Positions 19,256 through 28,004 of a stretch of DNA of 64,000 bases are shown piece by piece. The DNA comes from Afifella pfennigii DSM 17143 (GTDB lineage Bacteria > Pseudomonadota > Alphaproteobacteria > Rhizobiales > Afifellaceae). The DNA is taken from assembly GCF_000688515.1 (NCBI RefSeq), contig NZ_JHZK01000001.1:186001-250000 (forward strand), written 5' to 3'. The notes beneath the pieces were generated by a model. The model saw only the letters and a program-made list of their open reading frames with translations. It did no database searches and was not told the DNA's origin. The translations under genes and the position numbers were made by a program. The stretch's first letter is position 1. Every line of letters starts with the position of its first letter.

Positions 19256-19586
19256 AGTAGACCTCCAGTCCAAGTTGCATGAGCCGGGGCTTTTCAGATC
19301 CTTGGCCCTTCGCCTTTCTGGCTCCGGTTACCGCGGCTGGTGACCCCCGCCCTCAACCTTCTCCTTGCGAAGAAGTGGGCTGCCTCATGGCTGCCTGAGG
19401 CCACACTATGCATCCGCCTTGCACAGGCAATATCAGATTGGGGCCACGCCGCCCTTTGCCAAACGATGTTGCACAATTGCCACGACGCCCGCAGGCACCG
19501 GAAATTCGCCGCTTTTCAGGCCGGTATCTGGTAAACGCGATCCGCTCCAATGAACGTCCCGCTCGCTGCAAGGGCCGCGTGTGGCG
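19256..19586. other. Gene-free interval upstream of the porin
   Basis: Holds the porin leader and promoter on the minus strand and the 3' flank of the GGDEF/EAL gene. No open frame here has protein-like composition. A possible weak minus-strand promoter lies around 19405-19435 (TTGCCT followed by CATAGT), but I do not regard it as established. Confidence 0.5.
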
Positions 19587-22169
19587 CTATGGCCTCGCTT
19601 CCTGCGCGTCGCATGGGCCGCGAGGAGAGCGCGATCGGTCGGCGATCGATTGCTGAAGTGTCTCTTCGAACGAGGCAAGCGGTGCCGAGGCTGCCAGAAA
19701 GTCTCCCTGGAAGAGACCGCACCCGCCTTCGGCAAGCACGTCCACCTGCGCTTGCGACCGAATTCCGGCGGCAGTCACGTTGAGGTTCATGCCGCGGGCG
19801 ATTCGCAGGATCGTGCGCGCCAGAGCCAGGCCGCCTTCTTCCGATCCTATCGCGTGCACATGGCTTGGAGCGATCTTCAGCTCGTCAAAAGGCAGCATGT
19901 CCTTGCTGCTGAGCGCCGTCAGGCCGGTGGTGAATTCGCTCAGGCTGAAGCGCACGCCGATCTTTCTGAGCCTTCCCATTTTCTGGGCGGCAACGTCGAG
20001 ATCGTGCCCGAGCGCCGCTTCCGGCAGCTCCAGCTTGATTCGACTGGGATCGACGCCGCTCTCCTGAAGCAGTTGCACGACATAGCGCGCCAGGCCCGGC
20101 TCGCTGAGCAGGCGGGGACTGATATTGACCGCCAGCACAAGCTGGCCGAGCACCGGATCGCCGGCCCAGCGCTGGAGGATGCGGCATGCCTCCTTCATCA
20201 GGCAGCGGCTGAGTGATTCGCCAAGACCGCCTTCCTCCGCCAGCACCGCCAGTTCCTCCGCCGGCATGGATGTGGCCCGGTCCCGTTGCCAATGCGCCAA
20301 GAGCTCCGCCCCGCGGCAATGCCCATCGGCGTCGTATTGCCCCTGAATGCGAAAGCCGATCGCGTCATGGTCGAGTGCCCGGCGCAGCTCCGTCACCGCC
20401 TCCACCCGCCGGATGACGACCTTCTGCATCTGCGGAGAAAAGAAGCGCAGCGCGTTGCGTCCCGCTCCCTTGGCCTCGTACATGGCAAGATCGGCCCGCT
20501 TCAGAACCTCGTCGGAGCTGGAGCAGGTTCCCTCCACCAGCGTCAGGCCGACGCTGCAGGTCGTCTGAAATCTCTTGCCGTTGAGCAGGCAGGGCTGGTC
20601 GATTGCCTGCAGCACCTTGCGCGCGACCGCCTCCGCGTTTTCGCTGGCCTCGCGCGGGCAATCGCCGAGATCCGGCAACAGGACCACGAATTCGTCGCCG
20701 CCGAGCCGTGCCACCGTATCCGTCTCGCGCAGGCAATGGCGCAGCCTTTGGGCGATGCTGACAAGCAGGAGGTCGCCGACATCGTGGCCGTAGGTGTCGT
20801 TGATCAGCTTGAAATTATCGAGATCGATGAACAGGAGCGAGCCGTAATCGCCTTTGCGCCGGCTGGAGGCGAGCGCCATGTTCAGCCGGTCGCGCAGCAT
20901 CTGCCGGTTGGGAAGCCCCGTCAGCGAATCGAAATAGGCAAGCTCGTAGATCTGCCGCTCGCTCGACTTCAGGGCCGTGACGTCGGAAATGAAGCCGTGC
21001 CAGAGGATCGAGCCGTCGCCTTCCCGATCGGGGACGGCCCGGCCGGAAATCCAGATCGTTCCGCGTTCGGGATGGTTGACGCGAAATTCCAGGATCCAGG
21101 GCGTCATGCGCGCGGCCGAGCGGGCAAGGCTCTGCTCCAGTTTGGGGTGATCCTCCTCGTGCACGCGCGCGAGCAGGTCCGAAGCGTCCTCGCGCACGGT
21201 CTCCGGCGCCACGCCGAAGAGAGGTTGCAGCCCGAGCCCGGCATAGGGCATCGCCATATGCCCGTCCGGATGCAGGCGGAACTGGAAGGGACAGGCGCAA
21301 ATGACCGCGCCGATCTTCTGCAGCCGGTCATGCAGCATGAGCTGCTGCACCGTGGCCGTCACTTCGCGCACGGTGCCTTCGAAATAAAGCGGCTCGCCGC
21401 TGGTTTCGTCGCGCACCAGCCGGGCGTTTTCTTCCACCCAGATACGCTCGCGGGTCTTGTGACGATAGATTTCGGAGATGAAGCCTTCCACCCGGCCCTT
21501 CTCGAACAGAATCCTCTGAAACTCCGCGCGCCGGTGCGGATCGACATACCATTCCCTGCCGATATCGCGCACGCTCGCCAGCATTTCCTCTTCGCTGTAA
21601 TAGCCGTTGAGGCGCACCAGAGAGGGATTGGCGGCAAGCTGTCTGCCGTCGGGCGAGGAACGATAGACGCCCTCTGAGATGTTTTCGTAGATGTCGCGGA
21701 ACTTCGTCTCCGCCTCGCGCAGCGCCTTGGCCATGCGCTTGTGATCGCTGATATCGTTGGCGATGAGGATAAAGGCGCGCCCGCCGCCTTCGAGCGGCGT
21801 CGCCATGGTGGCTTGCAGGCTCAGCCAGATATCGGGCTGCTCGCCCGCATTCATATGCATTTCGACGGCGAAGCCGTCGATCTCGCCTGAGGCGAGCGCG
21901 GCAAGTTGTTCCGACCAGCGCCCCTCCGCGCTTTCCCATCCATCGAATATTTTCTCAGCACCGACAACGCTCTCACGCTCATGGCCGAGCATCTCGGCGA
22001 AGCGCCGGTTGCAGCGAAGGATACTCTCCTGCGCGCAGCTCAGCTGGGCAACACCGATCACATCCTGATCGAAAAGGGACGGCCCCGGCGCCGGGATCTC
22101 GCCGCTGCCGGCGACAATCGGCGAGACTGGCCACCGAGGACGCAAAATCGTCGCAGCACTCTCAGACAC
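19587..22169 (-). CDS. PAS-GGDEF-EAL signalling protein with degenerate EAL domain
   Basis: An 860-residue cyclic-di-GMP protein. Two or three PAS-like sensor modules occupy about residues 30-400. The GGDEF domain (about 405-570) is intact: FIDLDNFKLINDTYGH, RLGGDEFVVLLPD (490-494), and an inhibitory RxxD site (RETD, 481-484) five residues before it. The EAL domain (about 590-840) is eroded: the signature reads GAELLAHW instead of EALLRW, the usual DDFGTG reads SEFTTG, and the usual KID reads KIA. I infer a diguanylate cyclase with a non-catalytic or sensory EAL module. No membrane segment is visible. It stands alone, divergent from the next regulator. Confidence 0.88.
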   Translation of the reverse strand: MSESAATILRPRWPVSPIVAGSGEIPAPGPSLFDQDVIGVAQLSCAQESILRCNRRFAEMLGHERESVVGAEKIFDGWESAEGRWSEQLAALASGEIDGFAVEMHMNAGEQPDIWLSLQATMATPLEGGGRAFILIANDISDHKRMAKALREAETKFRDIYENISEGVYRSSPDGRQLAANPSLVRLNGYYSEEEMLASVRDIGREWYVDPHRRAEFQRILFEKGRVEGFISEIYRHKTRERIWVEENARLVRDETSGEPLYFEGTVREVTATVQQLMLHDRLQKIGAVICACPFQFRLHPDGHMAMPYAGLGLQPLFGVAPETVREDASDLLARVHEEDHPKLEQSLARSAARMTPWILEFRVNHPERGTIWISGRAVPDREGDGSILWHGFISDVTALKSSERQIYELAYFDSLTGLPNRQMLRDRLNMALASSRRKGDYGSLLFIDLDNFKLINDTYGHDVGDLLLVSIAQRLRHCLRETDTVARLGGDEFVVLLPDLGDCPREASENAEAVARKVLQAIDQPCLLNGKRFQTTCSVGLTLVEGTCSSSDEVLKRADLAMYEAKGAGRNALRFFSPQMQKVVIRRVEAVTELRRALDHDAIGFRIQGQYDADGHCRGAELLAHWQRDRATSMPAEELAVLAEEGGLGESLSRCLMKEACRILQRWAGDPVLGQLVLAVNISPRLLSEPGLARYVVQLLQESGVDPSRIKLELPEAALGHDLDVAAQKMGRLRKIGVRFSLSEFTTGLTALSSKDMLPFDELKIAPSHVHAIGSEEGGLALARTILRIARGMNLNVTAAGIRSQAQVDVLAEGGCGLFQGDFLAASAPLASFEETLQQSIADRSRSPRGPCDAQEARP

Positions 22170-22520
22170 GACAAAGGCCCTTGATCAGAACGGACGTGGC
22201 GATGATTCCCATCCAAAATGACCAATTCCCTAGGAAAGCCCTCGAAATTGAACTGTTTTGCTCTAGCGTAAACGGAATGCTACATTCATAATTTCATACT
22301 TCCCTATATTTTATATGTTTGCATAAACAAGGATGCGGATGACGCATTGAAAATTGGAATATAGAATATTTGTATTGTTTGATACTCTAATAGCCTGATT
22401 TCGGCCGCGAATATCGCCGCAATTCGTGTCGAATTGCGTGCCGTTTATCCCACAGCGCCGAGCTGCTTGCCGCCTGGCAGAGCTCTTCCTTCCATGCCAA
22501 GGATGCGGCATAGGCGGGAC
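22170..22520. other. AT-rich gene-free interval with divergent promoters
   Basis: About 350 bp between two divergent genes. The stretch 22230-22410 is strikingly AT-rich against a GC-rich background and contains many TATA-like words, so promoters for both genes probably lie here. It ends with the inverted repeat at 22418-22438. No gene or RNA that I can recognise. Confidence 0.6.
22418..22438. promoter_or_regulatory. Perfect 9-bp inverted repeat, candidate operator
   Basis: Arms CGCAATTCG and CGAATTGCG are exact reverse complements separated by TGT. The site is 82 bp before the ATG of the HTH/periplasmic-binding-like regulator, in the AT-rich promoter region. This is a likely binding site for a dimeric regulator, plausibly autoregulatory; that is inference. 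Confidence 0.55.
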
Positions 22521-23444
22521 ATGCAGGAATATCTTACGACCCGCGAGCTGGCCGAGCTGCTGCGCATCAAGGAACGCAAGGTCTACGAGCTGGTCGCCGA
22601 GAATGCCCTGCCGGTGGTGCGCGTCACCGGCAAGTTCATCTTCCCGCGCGAAGCCGTGACGGCATGGCTGCGACGCAGCACCGAATACGGCCCGCAGTTG
22701 ACGGAGATCGCTCCCCCTCCCGCCGTTCTGGCCGGCAGTCACGATCCGCTGCTGGACTGGGCCTTGCGCGAGGCGGGCACGGAGCTGGCGACCTATTTCG
22801 ACGGCAGCCTCGACGGCCTGGAGCGGTTCGCCGCGGGCAAGGCTCTGGCCTGCGGCATGCACTTGCCGGACGTGGCGGGGGATGCGCCGATCCCTCGCGC
22901 CACGGCGCCCGAAGCCTCGCTTGCCTCCGCAAATGCCGCCGCGCTCATCGAGGTCATGCCGATGGAGCCGATTGTGCTTCTGGAATGGGCATGGCGCGAA
23001 CAGGGCCTTGTCCTGCCGAAAGAAAGCCCCTCTCCCGTCGCCGGCCTCGCCGACCTGCCCGGCCGGCGCATCGCCCGCCGCCAGCAGGGCTCGGGCAGCC
23101 GCAGGCTCTTCGATGCGCTCGCCGCCGCCGTGCCGGGGCTCCGCGATAGGCTTCTTTTCCCGGACCCGCCGGCGCGTAGCGAAGCCGATGTCGCCCAGGC
23201 CGTGGCCACGGGCGCCGCCGATGCCGGCCTTGCCATCCGCGCGGTGGCGGCGCAATACGGCCTCGCCTTCCTACCGCTGGCGAGGGAGCGCTACGATATC
23301 GCCGTCAGACGCCGCGATTACTTCGGCGAACCGATGCAAAGGCTCTTCGCCTTCACCCGCGGCGAGGCCTTTCGCCGCCGCGCCGAAGAACTCGGCGGCT
23401 ACGATGTGAGCGGCCTTGGCAAGGTCCACTACAACGGCGCCTAG
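22521..23444 (+). CDS. HTH regulator fused to a periplasmic-binding-like domain (molybdate/tungstate type)
   Basis: A 307-residue protein. Residues 1-55 are an excisionase/MerR-like helix-turn-helix (YLTTRELAELLRIKERKVYELVAENALPV). The rest matches PBP_like sensor domains: ALACGMHLPD, VLPKESPSPVAGLADLPGRRIARRQQGSGSRRLFD, and AVATGAADAGLAIRAVAAQYGLAFLPL. Cytoplasmic, with no signal peptide. It converges on the tupA gene 28 bp away, so it probably senses oxyanion (tungstate or molybdate) and controls the tup operon. I chose ATG 22521, preceded by AGGCGGG; an ATG at 22494 is also in frame. Confidence 0.8.
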   Translation: MQEYLTTRELAELLRIKERKVYELVAENALPVVRVTGKFIFPREAVTAWLRRSTEYGPQLTEIAPPPAVLAGSHDPLLDWALREAGTELATYFDGSLDGLERFAAGKALACGMHLPDVAGDAPIPRATAPEASLASANAAALIEVMPMEPIVLLEWAWREQGLVLPKESPSPVAGLADLPGRRIARRQQGSGSRRLFDALAAAVPGLRDRLLFPDPPARSEADVAQAVATGAADAGLAIRAVAAQYGLAFLPLARERYDIAVRRRDYFGEPMQRLFAFTRGEAFRRRAEELGGYDVSGLGKVHYNGA

Positions 23445-23471
23445 AACTCGGCTCCTGCGCAGCGCCCGGCC

Positions 23472-24302
23472 TCAGCGCGGCTCGGCATTGGGAAAGAAGA
23501 GCTGCTGGCCGTCCACCTTATAGGCGGCGATGGCCGCCTGCCCCTCTGCGGAGAGGAGCCAGTCGATGAATGCCTGGCCGAGATCGCTCTTCACGCTCGG
23601 ACATGTCTCGGCGCTGACGAGGATGACGCCGTACTGGTTGAAGAGCCTCTCATCGCCCTCCACGAGCACGTCCAGCTCGCCCTTGTTCTGATGCGCGATC
23701 CAGGTCGCCCGGTCCGTCATCGTATAGGCGTTCATCGCCGCCGCCGTGTTCAGCGTCGCGCCCATGCCGGAGCCGGTCTCGCGGTACCAGGAGCCGGAGG
23801 CGGCCGCCAGGTCGACGCCGCTCCCCTGCCAGAGCGACAGCTCTTTCTTGTGCGTGCCGGAATCGTCGCCGCGCGAGGCAAAGGCGGCGTTTGCCTCGGC
23901 GATCCTCTTCAGCGCCGCCGGTGCATCCTTCATGCCCGAAACGCCGGCCGCATCGGCTTTCGGCCCGACGATGACGAAATCGTTGTACATGAGGTCGAAG
24001 CGCTTCACGCCATAGCCTTCGGCGACGAACCTCTCCTCGGCCGGCTTGGCATGCACGAGCAGAACGTCGCCGTCGCAATTCTGCGCGTTCTTGATCGCCT
24101 GGCCGGTGCCGACCGCCACGACCCGCACCTGCGTGCCCGTCCGCGCCTGGAAGGTGGGAAGGAGATGCTCCAAAAGCCCGGAATTTTGCGTCGAGGTGGT
24201 GGATTGAACGACGATATAATCCTGCGCCGAGGCGCCGCCCGCCAGCGCCACCAGAAGCAGCGCTCCGCCGATGATGCGGCCAATGCGGTGAAATGCTCTC
24301 AT
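23472..24302 (-). CDS. tupA: Tungstate-binding protein TupA
   Basis: Periplasmic receptor of the high-affinity tungstate ABC importer. The 276-residue precursor has a signal peptide ending in GGASAQD. The motif VQSTTSTQNSGLLEHLLP matches the conserved TTTS ligand-binding region that separates TupA from ModA. GTGQAIKNAQNCDGDVLLVHAK, SRGDDSGTHKKE and GSGMGATLNTA are further family blocks. Its start overlaps the tupC stop as ATGA. Order on the transcript is tupB-tupC-tupA, which differs from the common tupA-first order. Confidence 0.92.
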   Translation of the reverse strand: MRAFHRIGRIIGGALLLVALAGGASAQDYIVVQSTTSTQNSGLLEHLLPTFQARTGTQVRVVAVGTGQAIKNAQNCDGDVLLVHAKPAEERFVAEGYGVKRFDLMYNDFVIVGPKADAAGVSGMKDAPAALKRIAEANAAFASRGDDSGTHKKELSLWQGSGVDLAAASGSWYRETGSGMGATLNTAAAMNAYTMTDRATWIAHQNKGELDVLVEGDERLFNQYGVILVSAETCPSVKSDLGQAFIDWLLSAEGQAAIAAYKVDGQQLFFPNAEPR

Positions 24303-25120
24303 CGCTTTCCCTCTTCACTGTTCCATGAGCCGTCTCGGACGAGGATCTCGCCGCCGAGATAGGCGCGTGCCTCAGGGCTTGCCGGCGCGTCGAAGAAGCG
24401 GCTCGCGGGCGCCCGCTCCGCAATGTGGCCCTCGGCCATGAAGATCACCTCGTCGGCGAGCCGCCGCGCCTGACCGATATCGTGGCTGATCAGGATGCAG
24501 GCGGTGCCCCTCGCCGCCGCCTTGCCAACCATCGCTTCGATGGCGGCGGTGGAGGACGGGTCCAAGCTGGCGGTCGGCTCGTCGAGAAAGAGGATATCGG
24601 GGTCAAGCGACAGGGCGCGCGCCAAGGCAAGGCGCTGCTGCTCGCCGCCGGAAAGAAGCCTTGCGGGCGACCGGGCAAGATCGGCAAGACGCGCCGCCTC
24701 CAGCGCCGCCTGTGCCCGCCGCCGCGCCTCGCCGCCGGAAAGCCCGGCCGCCTTCAGCGCATAGACGAGATTGGCGAGCGCGGAGCGGCGCAGCAGCACC
24801 GGCTTCTGAAAGACGAAGCCGAGGCGCAAGGCGCGCGCCCGGTCGGGCGGCAGGCCCGCCCAGCTCACCAGCCCGCTATCGGGAACCTTCAGCCCCGCAA
24901 GGCAGCGCAGCAGAAGCGTCTTGCCGGCCCCGTTCGGCCCCATAATCGCCGTGATGCCGGGCCGGCCGACCACGATCTCTTCGACGCTGAGGAGCAAGCG
25001 CCCGCCACGCTCGATACGAATCTTCTCGCCCACCACCGGGCGCACCGGCGCCTGGGCGTTGGCCTCGCCCGCCAGCGGCCTCGGCGCCGCGCGCTCCAAC
25101 CTCAGCCCCGCCTCAGCCAT
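24299..25120 (-). CDS. tupC: Tungstate ABC transporter ATP-binding protein TupC
   Basis: ATPase of the tungstate importer, 273 residues. It has the Walker A GPNGAGKTLLL, a Q-loop (GFVFQKPVLL), the signature LLSGGEQQRLALARAL, and Walker B DILFLDEPTASLDP followed by ISHDIGQA. About 35 residues precede the ATPase core. It overlaps the permease gene by 8 bp and tupA by 4 bp, so all three are translated as one unit. Confidence 0.92.
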   Translation of the reverse strand: MAEAGLRLERAAPRPLAGEANAQAPVRPVVGEKIRIERGGRLLLSVEEIVVGRPGITAIMGPNGAGKTLLLRCLAGLKVPDSGLVSWAGLPPDRARALRLGFVFQKPVLLRRSALANLVYALKAAGLSGGEARRRAQAALEAARLADLARSPARLLSGGEQQRLALARALSLDPDILFLDEPTASLDPSSTAAIEAMVGKAAARGTACILISHDIGQARRLADEVIFMAEGHIAERAPASRFFDAPASPEARAYLGGEILVRDGSWNSEEGKR

Positions 25121-25820
25121 AGGCGGAGCGCACCGCCGTGCCGCGCATCGACGCGACGGCCACGTTCACGGCAATCGCGATGGTCACGAGAATGATGCCG
25201 AGACCCAGCGCAAGCGCCAGATTGCCCTTGGATGTCTCCAGCGCGATCGTCGTCGTCATCACCCGCGTGACATGGTTGATGTTGCCGCCGACGATGATGA
25301 CGGCGCCGACTTCCGCGATCGCCCGCCCGAAGCCGGCCAGCATGGCGGTGGCGAGGCTGAAGCGGGCGTCCCAGAGCAGCGTCGTCACCGCGCCCCAGGG
25401 ACCGATGCCGAAGACGCGCAGCTGGTCCTCGTATTCCACCTTGAGATCCGCCACCGTCTGGCGGGCCAGCGCGGCGATGATCGGCGTCACCAGCACTGTC
25501 TGCGCGATGATCATCGCCGTCGGCGTGTAGAGAAGGTCGAGAACGCCGAGCGGCCCGGCACGCGACAAGATGAGGTAGACTGAAAGGCCGACCACGACCG
25601 GCGGCAGCCCCATCAGCGCGTTGAGGACGACGATCACCGCGCCCCTGCCGGGAAAGCGGGCGACGGCGAGCGCCGCGCCGAGCGGCAGGCCGACGATAGC
25701 CGCCGCCACGACCGCCGCCAGGCTGACCTGGAGCGATAGAACGACGATCTCGGCAAGATTACCGTCGAGCGAGGCGACGAGCCGAAACGCCTCTCCGAAT
25801 GCCTCTGCGAAATCCTGCAT
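25113..25820 (-). CDS. tupB: Tungstate ABC transporter permease TupB
   Basis: Inner-membrane permease, 235 residues from ATG 25818-25820 (MQDFAEAFGEAFRLV). Hydrophobic spans are visible in VVAAAIVGLPLGAALA, VIVVLNALMGLPPVVVGLSV and LALALGLGIILVTIAIAVNV. The sequence GFGRAIAEVGAVIIVGGNI near residue 150 fits the EAA loop that contacts the ATPase. An in-frame codon 75 bp upstream gives a Cys/Arg-rich leader and is rejected. First gene of the operon; its promoter should lie in 25821-25936. Confidence 0.9.
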   Translation of the reverse strand: MQDFAEAFGEAFRLVASLDGNLAEIVVLSLQVSLAAVVAAAIVGLPLGAALAVARFPGRGAVIVVLNALMGLPPVVVGLSVYLILSRAGPLGVLDLLYTPTAMIIAQTVLVTPIIAALARQTVADLKVEYEDQLRVFGIGPWGAVTTLLWDARFSLATAMLAGFGRAIAEVGAVIIVGGNINHVTRVMTTTIALETSKGNLALALGLGIILVTIAIAVNVAVASMRGTAVRSAYG

Positions 25821-25936
25821 AATACCGTGTTTTGCCCGACATTCACCGCTTGATCGGAACAAAACGACGCTAGCAGCGCACCAGAGGTGCGGCAAGGGCG
25901 CGCATCGTCCGAACGGCCCCTATCGCGCTTGCCGGC

Positions 25937-25963
25937 AAAAACGCGGCGGCGACGCACGCCGCC
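25937..25963 (-). terminator. Rho-independent terminator after znuA
   Basis: Read on the minus strand, GGCGGCG pairs with CGCCGCC around a short loop (25945-25963) and is followed by GCGTTTTT. It separates the znuA transcript from the tup operon downstream. Confidence 0.75.
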
Positions 25964-26023
25964 ACCGATTTATTTGTATAGACAATATTGGCGGCCGAGC
26001 TCTGCCAGCCGCAAGCGCCGTGG

Positions 26024-27094
26024 CTATGGCGTCGCCAGGCATTGCTGGAGCGCTTCGGCGTTGCCGCGCATCAGCTCGAAATAGAGCGCCGGCCCGGCCG
26101 CAAGATCGGCGCCGAGCGGATCGAGCGTGCCCGCCTTCGCCTGCGTTCCCTCGCTCACGGTGGCGATGATTTTGGGTGCGAATTGCGGTTCGGCGAAGAC
26201 GCAGACGGCATCAAGCGTCGCGATCTTCTCCCTGATCTCGGAGACGCGCTGGACGCTCGGCGCGATCTCCGGGCTGACCGTGATGGTGCCTGCGGCGGCA
26301 AGGCCGAAACGATGCTCCAGATACTGAAAGGCGTCGTGGAAGACGATGAAAGGCCGATCCTTGACCGGCCGCAGCGCTTCCGCGAGCTCTTCCGTCAGCG
26401 CGTCGAGCCGGGCCTCCAGCGCTTCGGCGTTGGCTGCATAGCGTTCGGCGTTTTCCGGATCCTCCTCCGAGAGCGCGGCCGCGATTGTCCGCACCATCGC
26501 ACCTGCATTCACCGGATCCAGCCAAAGATGCGCGTCCTCGGCCCCGTGCGCATGCTCCGCCTCGTGGTCGTGCTCCGCCTCGTGGTCGTGCTCCGCCTCA
26601 TCATCGTGCTCCGCCTCGTGGTCGTGCTCGGCCTCGTGAGCGTGGTCGGCCTCGCCTTCTTCCGCATGCGCGTGCCGCTCGAAAGCTCCGCCCTCGCGTA
26701 CCGGCAGGTGGAGGACGCCGGGCGCATCGAAAAGCTCCACCGTGCGCGCGTCATGGGCAAGCGTTTCCAGCGGCTCGGCGAGAAAGGCTTCCAGCTCCGG
26801 CCCGACCCAGACAACGACCTCGGCCTCCTGCAGCGCGCGCGCCTCCGACGGCTTCAAGGCATAGCCATGCGGCGAGCCGGCGCCCGATATCAGCAGATCG
26901 GGACTGCCGACGCCCTCCATCACCCCAGCAACCAGCGAATGCACCGGCTTGATGGTCACCATCACTTTCGGCGCGGCAGCCGCGGTACTCGCCATTGCGA
27001 TGCTGAAGCCGGCCGCCAGAGCGCAACCATGCCACCGCCGTAACCGGGCCGCCCCCGTCCAGCGCGCCCCCGGGGATTCAGTGCCAAATCTCAT
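26024..27094 (-). CDS. znuA: Zinc-binding protein ZnuA with long His/Glu/Asp-rich loop
   Basis: Periplasmic receptor of the ZnuABC zinc importer. It has 356 residues from ATG 27092-27094, preceded by AAGGTGG. A signal peptide ends near AASTAAAAPK. Zinc ligands are expected at the His of KPVHSLVAG, SPHGYALKPS and VFHDAFQYLE, plus the acidic residue of FAEPQF. Between residues of about 150 and 190 is a histidine/acid-rich flexible loop built of repeated EAEHDH units, longer than in many homologues and coded by 18-bp tandem repeats. Divergent from znuCB-zur, with a shared Zur-controlled region inferred. Confidence 0.94.
   Translation of the reverse strand: MRFGTESPGARWTGAARLRRWHGCALAAGFSIAMASTAAAAPKVMVTIKPVHSLVAGVMEGVGSPDLLISGAGSPHGYALKPSEARALQEAEVVVWVGPELEAFLAEPLETLAHDARTVELFDAPGVLHLPVREGGAFERHAHAEEGEADHAHEAEHDHEAEHDDEAEHDHEAEHDHEAEHAHGAEDAHLWLDPVNAGAMVRTIAAALSEEDPENAERYAANAEALEARLDALTEELAEALRPVKDRPFIVFHDAFQYLEHRFGLAAAGTITVSPEIAPSVQRVSEIREKIATLDAVCVFAEPQFAPKIIATVSEGTQAKAGTLDPLGADLAAGPALYFELMRGNAEALQQCLATP
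26554..26643. repeat. Five 18-bp tandem repeats inside znuA
   Basis: The unit, starting GCTCCGCCTCGTGGTCGT on the plus strand, recurs about five times with small changes. It encodes the HDHEAE hexapeptide on the minus strand, in frame, so unit gain or loss would lengthen or shorten the metal-rich loop without frameshift. Confidence 0.85.
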
Positions 27095-27182
27095 ACCTGC
27101 CACCTTGATACGTTATTACATTACATATTGCGTAACGGTATAACATTCGGCATACCGGAGCGCAACAGCGAAGGACCCCACA
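27095..27182. promoter_or_regulatory. Divergent znuA / znuCB-zur promoter region, candidate Zur sites
   Basis: An 88-bp AT-rich island between divergent zinc genes. It holds TACGTTATTACATTACATA and GCGTAACGGTATAACATTC, whose TATAACATT half resembles Zur-box half-sites; outer arms CGTTA (27111-27115) and TAACG (27133-27137) are inverted. The dyads are imperfect. A zur gene ends the znuCB operon, so Zur control here is a strong inference though the exact box is not certain. Confidence 0.55.
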
Positions 27183-28004
27183 ATGCACGCCCCGACCACC
27201 GCCGATGCCAGGCAGGCGCTCGCCGAGGCCACCGGCCTCGGCATAAGGCGCGGCGACCGCTGGCTGGTGCGCGGCGTCGATCTGTCCGTCGCGCGCGGCG
27301 AGATCGTCACGCTCATCGGCCCCAACGGCGGCGGCAAGACGACGAGCGCCAAGGCGATCCTCGGCATCGTCAAGCCGGATGAGGGCGAGGTGCGCCGCAA
27401 GCCCGGCCTCGCCGTCGGCTATGTGCCGCAGCGCCTTGCCATCGATTGGACGATGCCGCTGACGGTGAAGCGTTTCATGACGCTGACCGGCCGCACCCCC
27501 GACGAGGAGATGCGCCAGGCGCTCGCCGCCACCGGCGTCGCCCATCTCGCCGATGCCGCGCTGCAAAGCCTGTCGGGCGGCGAGTTCCAGCGCGTTCTCA
27601 TCGCCCGCGCCATCGTCCGCCGGCCCGACCTCCTGGTGCTCGACGAGCCGGTGCAAGGCGTCGACTTTGCCGGCGAGATCGCCCTTTACCGCCTCATCGG
27701 CGAAATCCGCGAGCGCCTTTCCTGCGGCGTCCTCCTGATCTCGCACGATCTCCATCTGGTCATGGCGGAAACCGACCGCGTCGTCTGTCTCAACGGCCAT
27801 GTCTGCTGCTCAGGCTCGCCCGAACTCGTCGCCGCCAGCGAATCCTATCGCCAGCTCTTCGGGCCGCGGGCCGCCGAGGCGCTGGCGGTCTACCGGCACC
27901 ATCACGCCCATGCCCACGACCTGCACGGCGACGTGGTGCCGTTCGCCTCGGCCGAGACGTCCGATAAGGGCGCCTCCTCCTGCTGCGGAGGCGGCAATGC
28001 TTGA
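27183..28004 (+). CDS. znuC: Zinc ABC transporter ATP-binding protein ZnuC
   Basis: ATPase of the zinc importer, 273 residues. Walker A is GPNGGGKTTSAKAIL, then VGYVPQRLAIDW (Q-loop region), the ABC signature QSLSGGEFQRVLIARAI and Walker B DLLVLDEPVQGVD with ISHDLHLV. The C-terminus is rich in His (RHHHAHAHDLHG) and ends with Cys pairs (ASSCCGG), a possible zinc-sensing or buffering tail. It overlaps znuB by 8 bp. Confidence 0.93.
   Translation: MHAPTTADARQALAEATGLGIRRGDRWLVRGVDLSVARGEIVTLIGPNGGGKTTSAKAILGIVKPDEGEVRRKPGLAVGYVPQRLAIDWTMPLTVKRFMTLTGRTPDEEMRQALAATGVAHLADAALQSLSGGEFQRVLIARAIVRRPDLLVLDEPVQGVDFAGEIALYRLIGEIRERLSCGVLLISHDLHLVMAETDRVVCLNGHVCCSGSPELVAASESYRQLFGPRAAEALAVYRHHHAHAHDLHGDVVPFASAETSDKGASSCCGGGNA

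Noticed and set aside
26554-26643. Tandem repeats as a CRISPR array
   Set aside because: The units are contiguous with no spacers, are in frame within znuA and encode a metal-binding loop.
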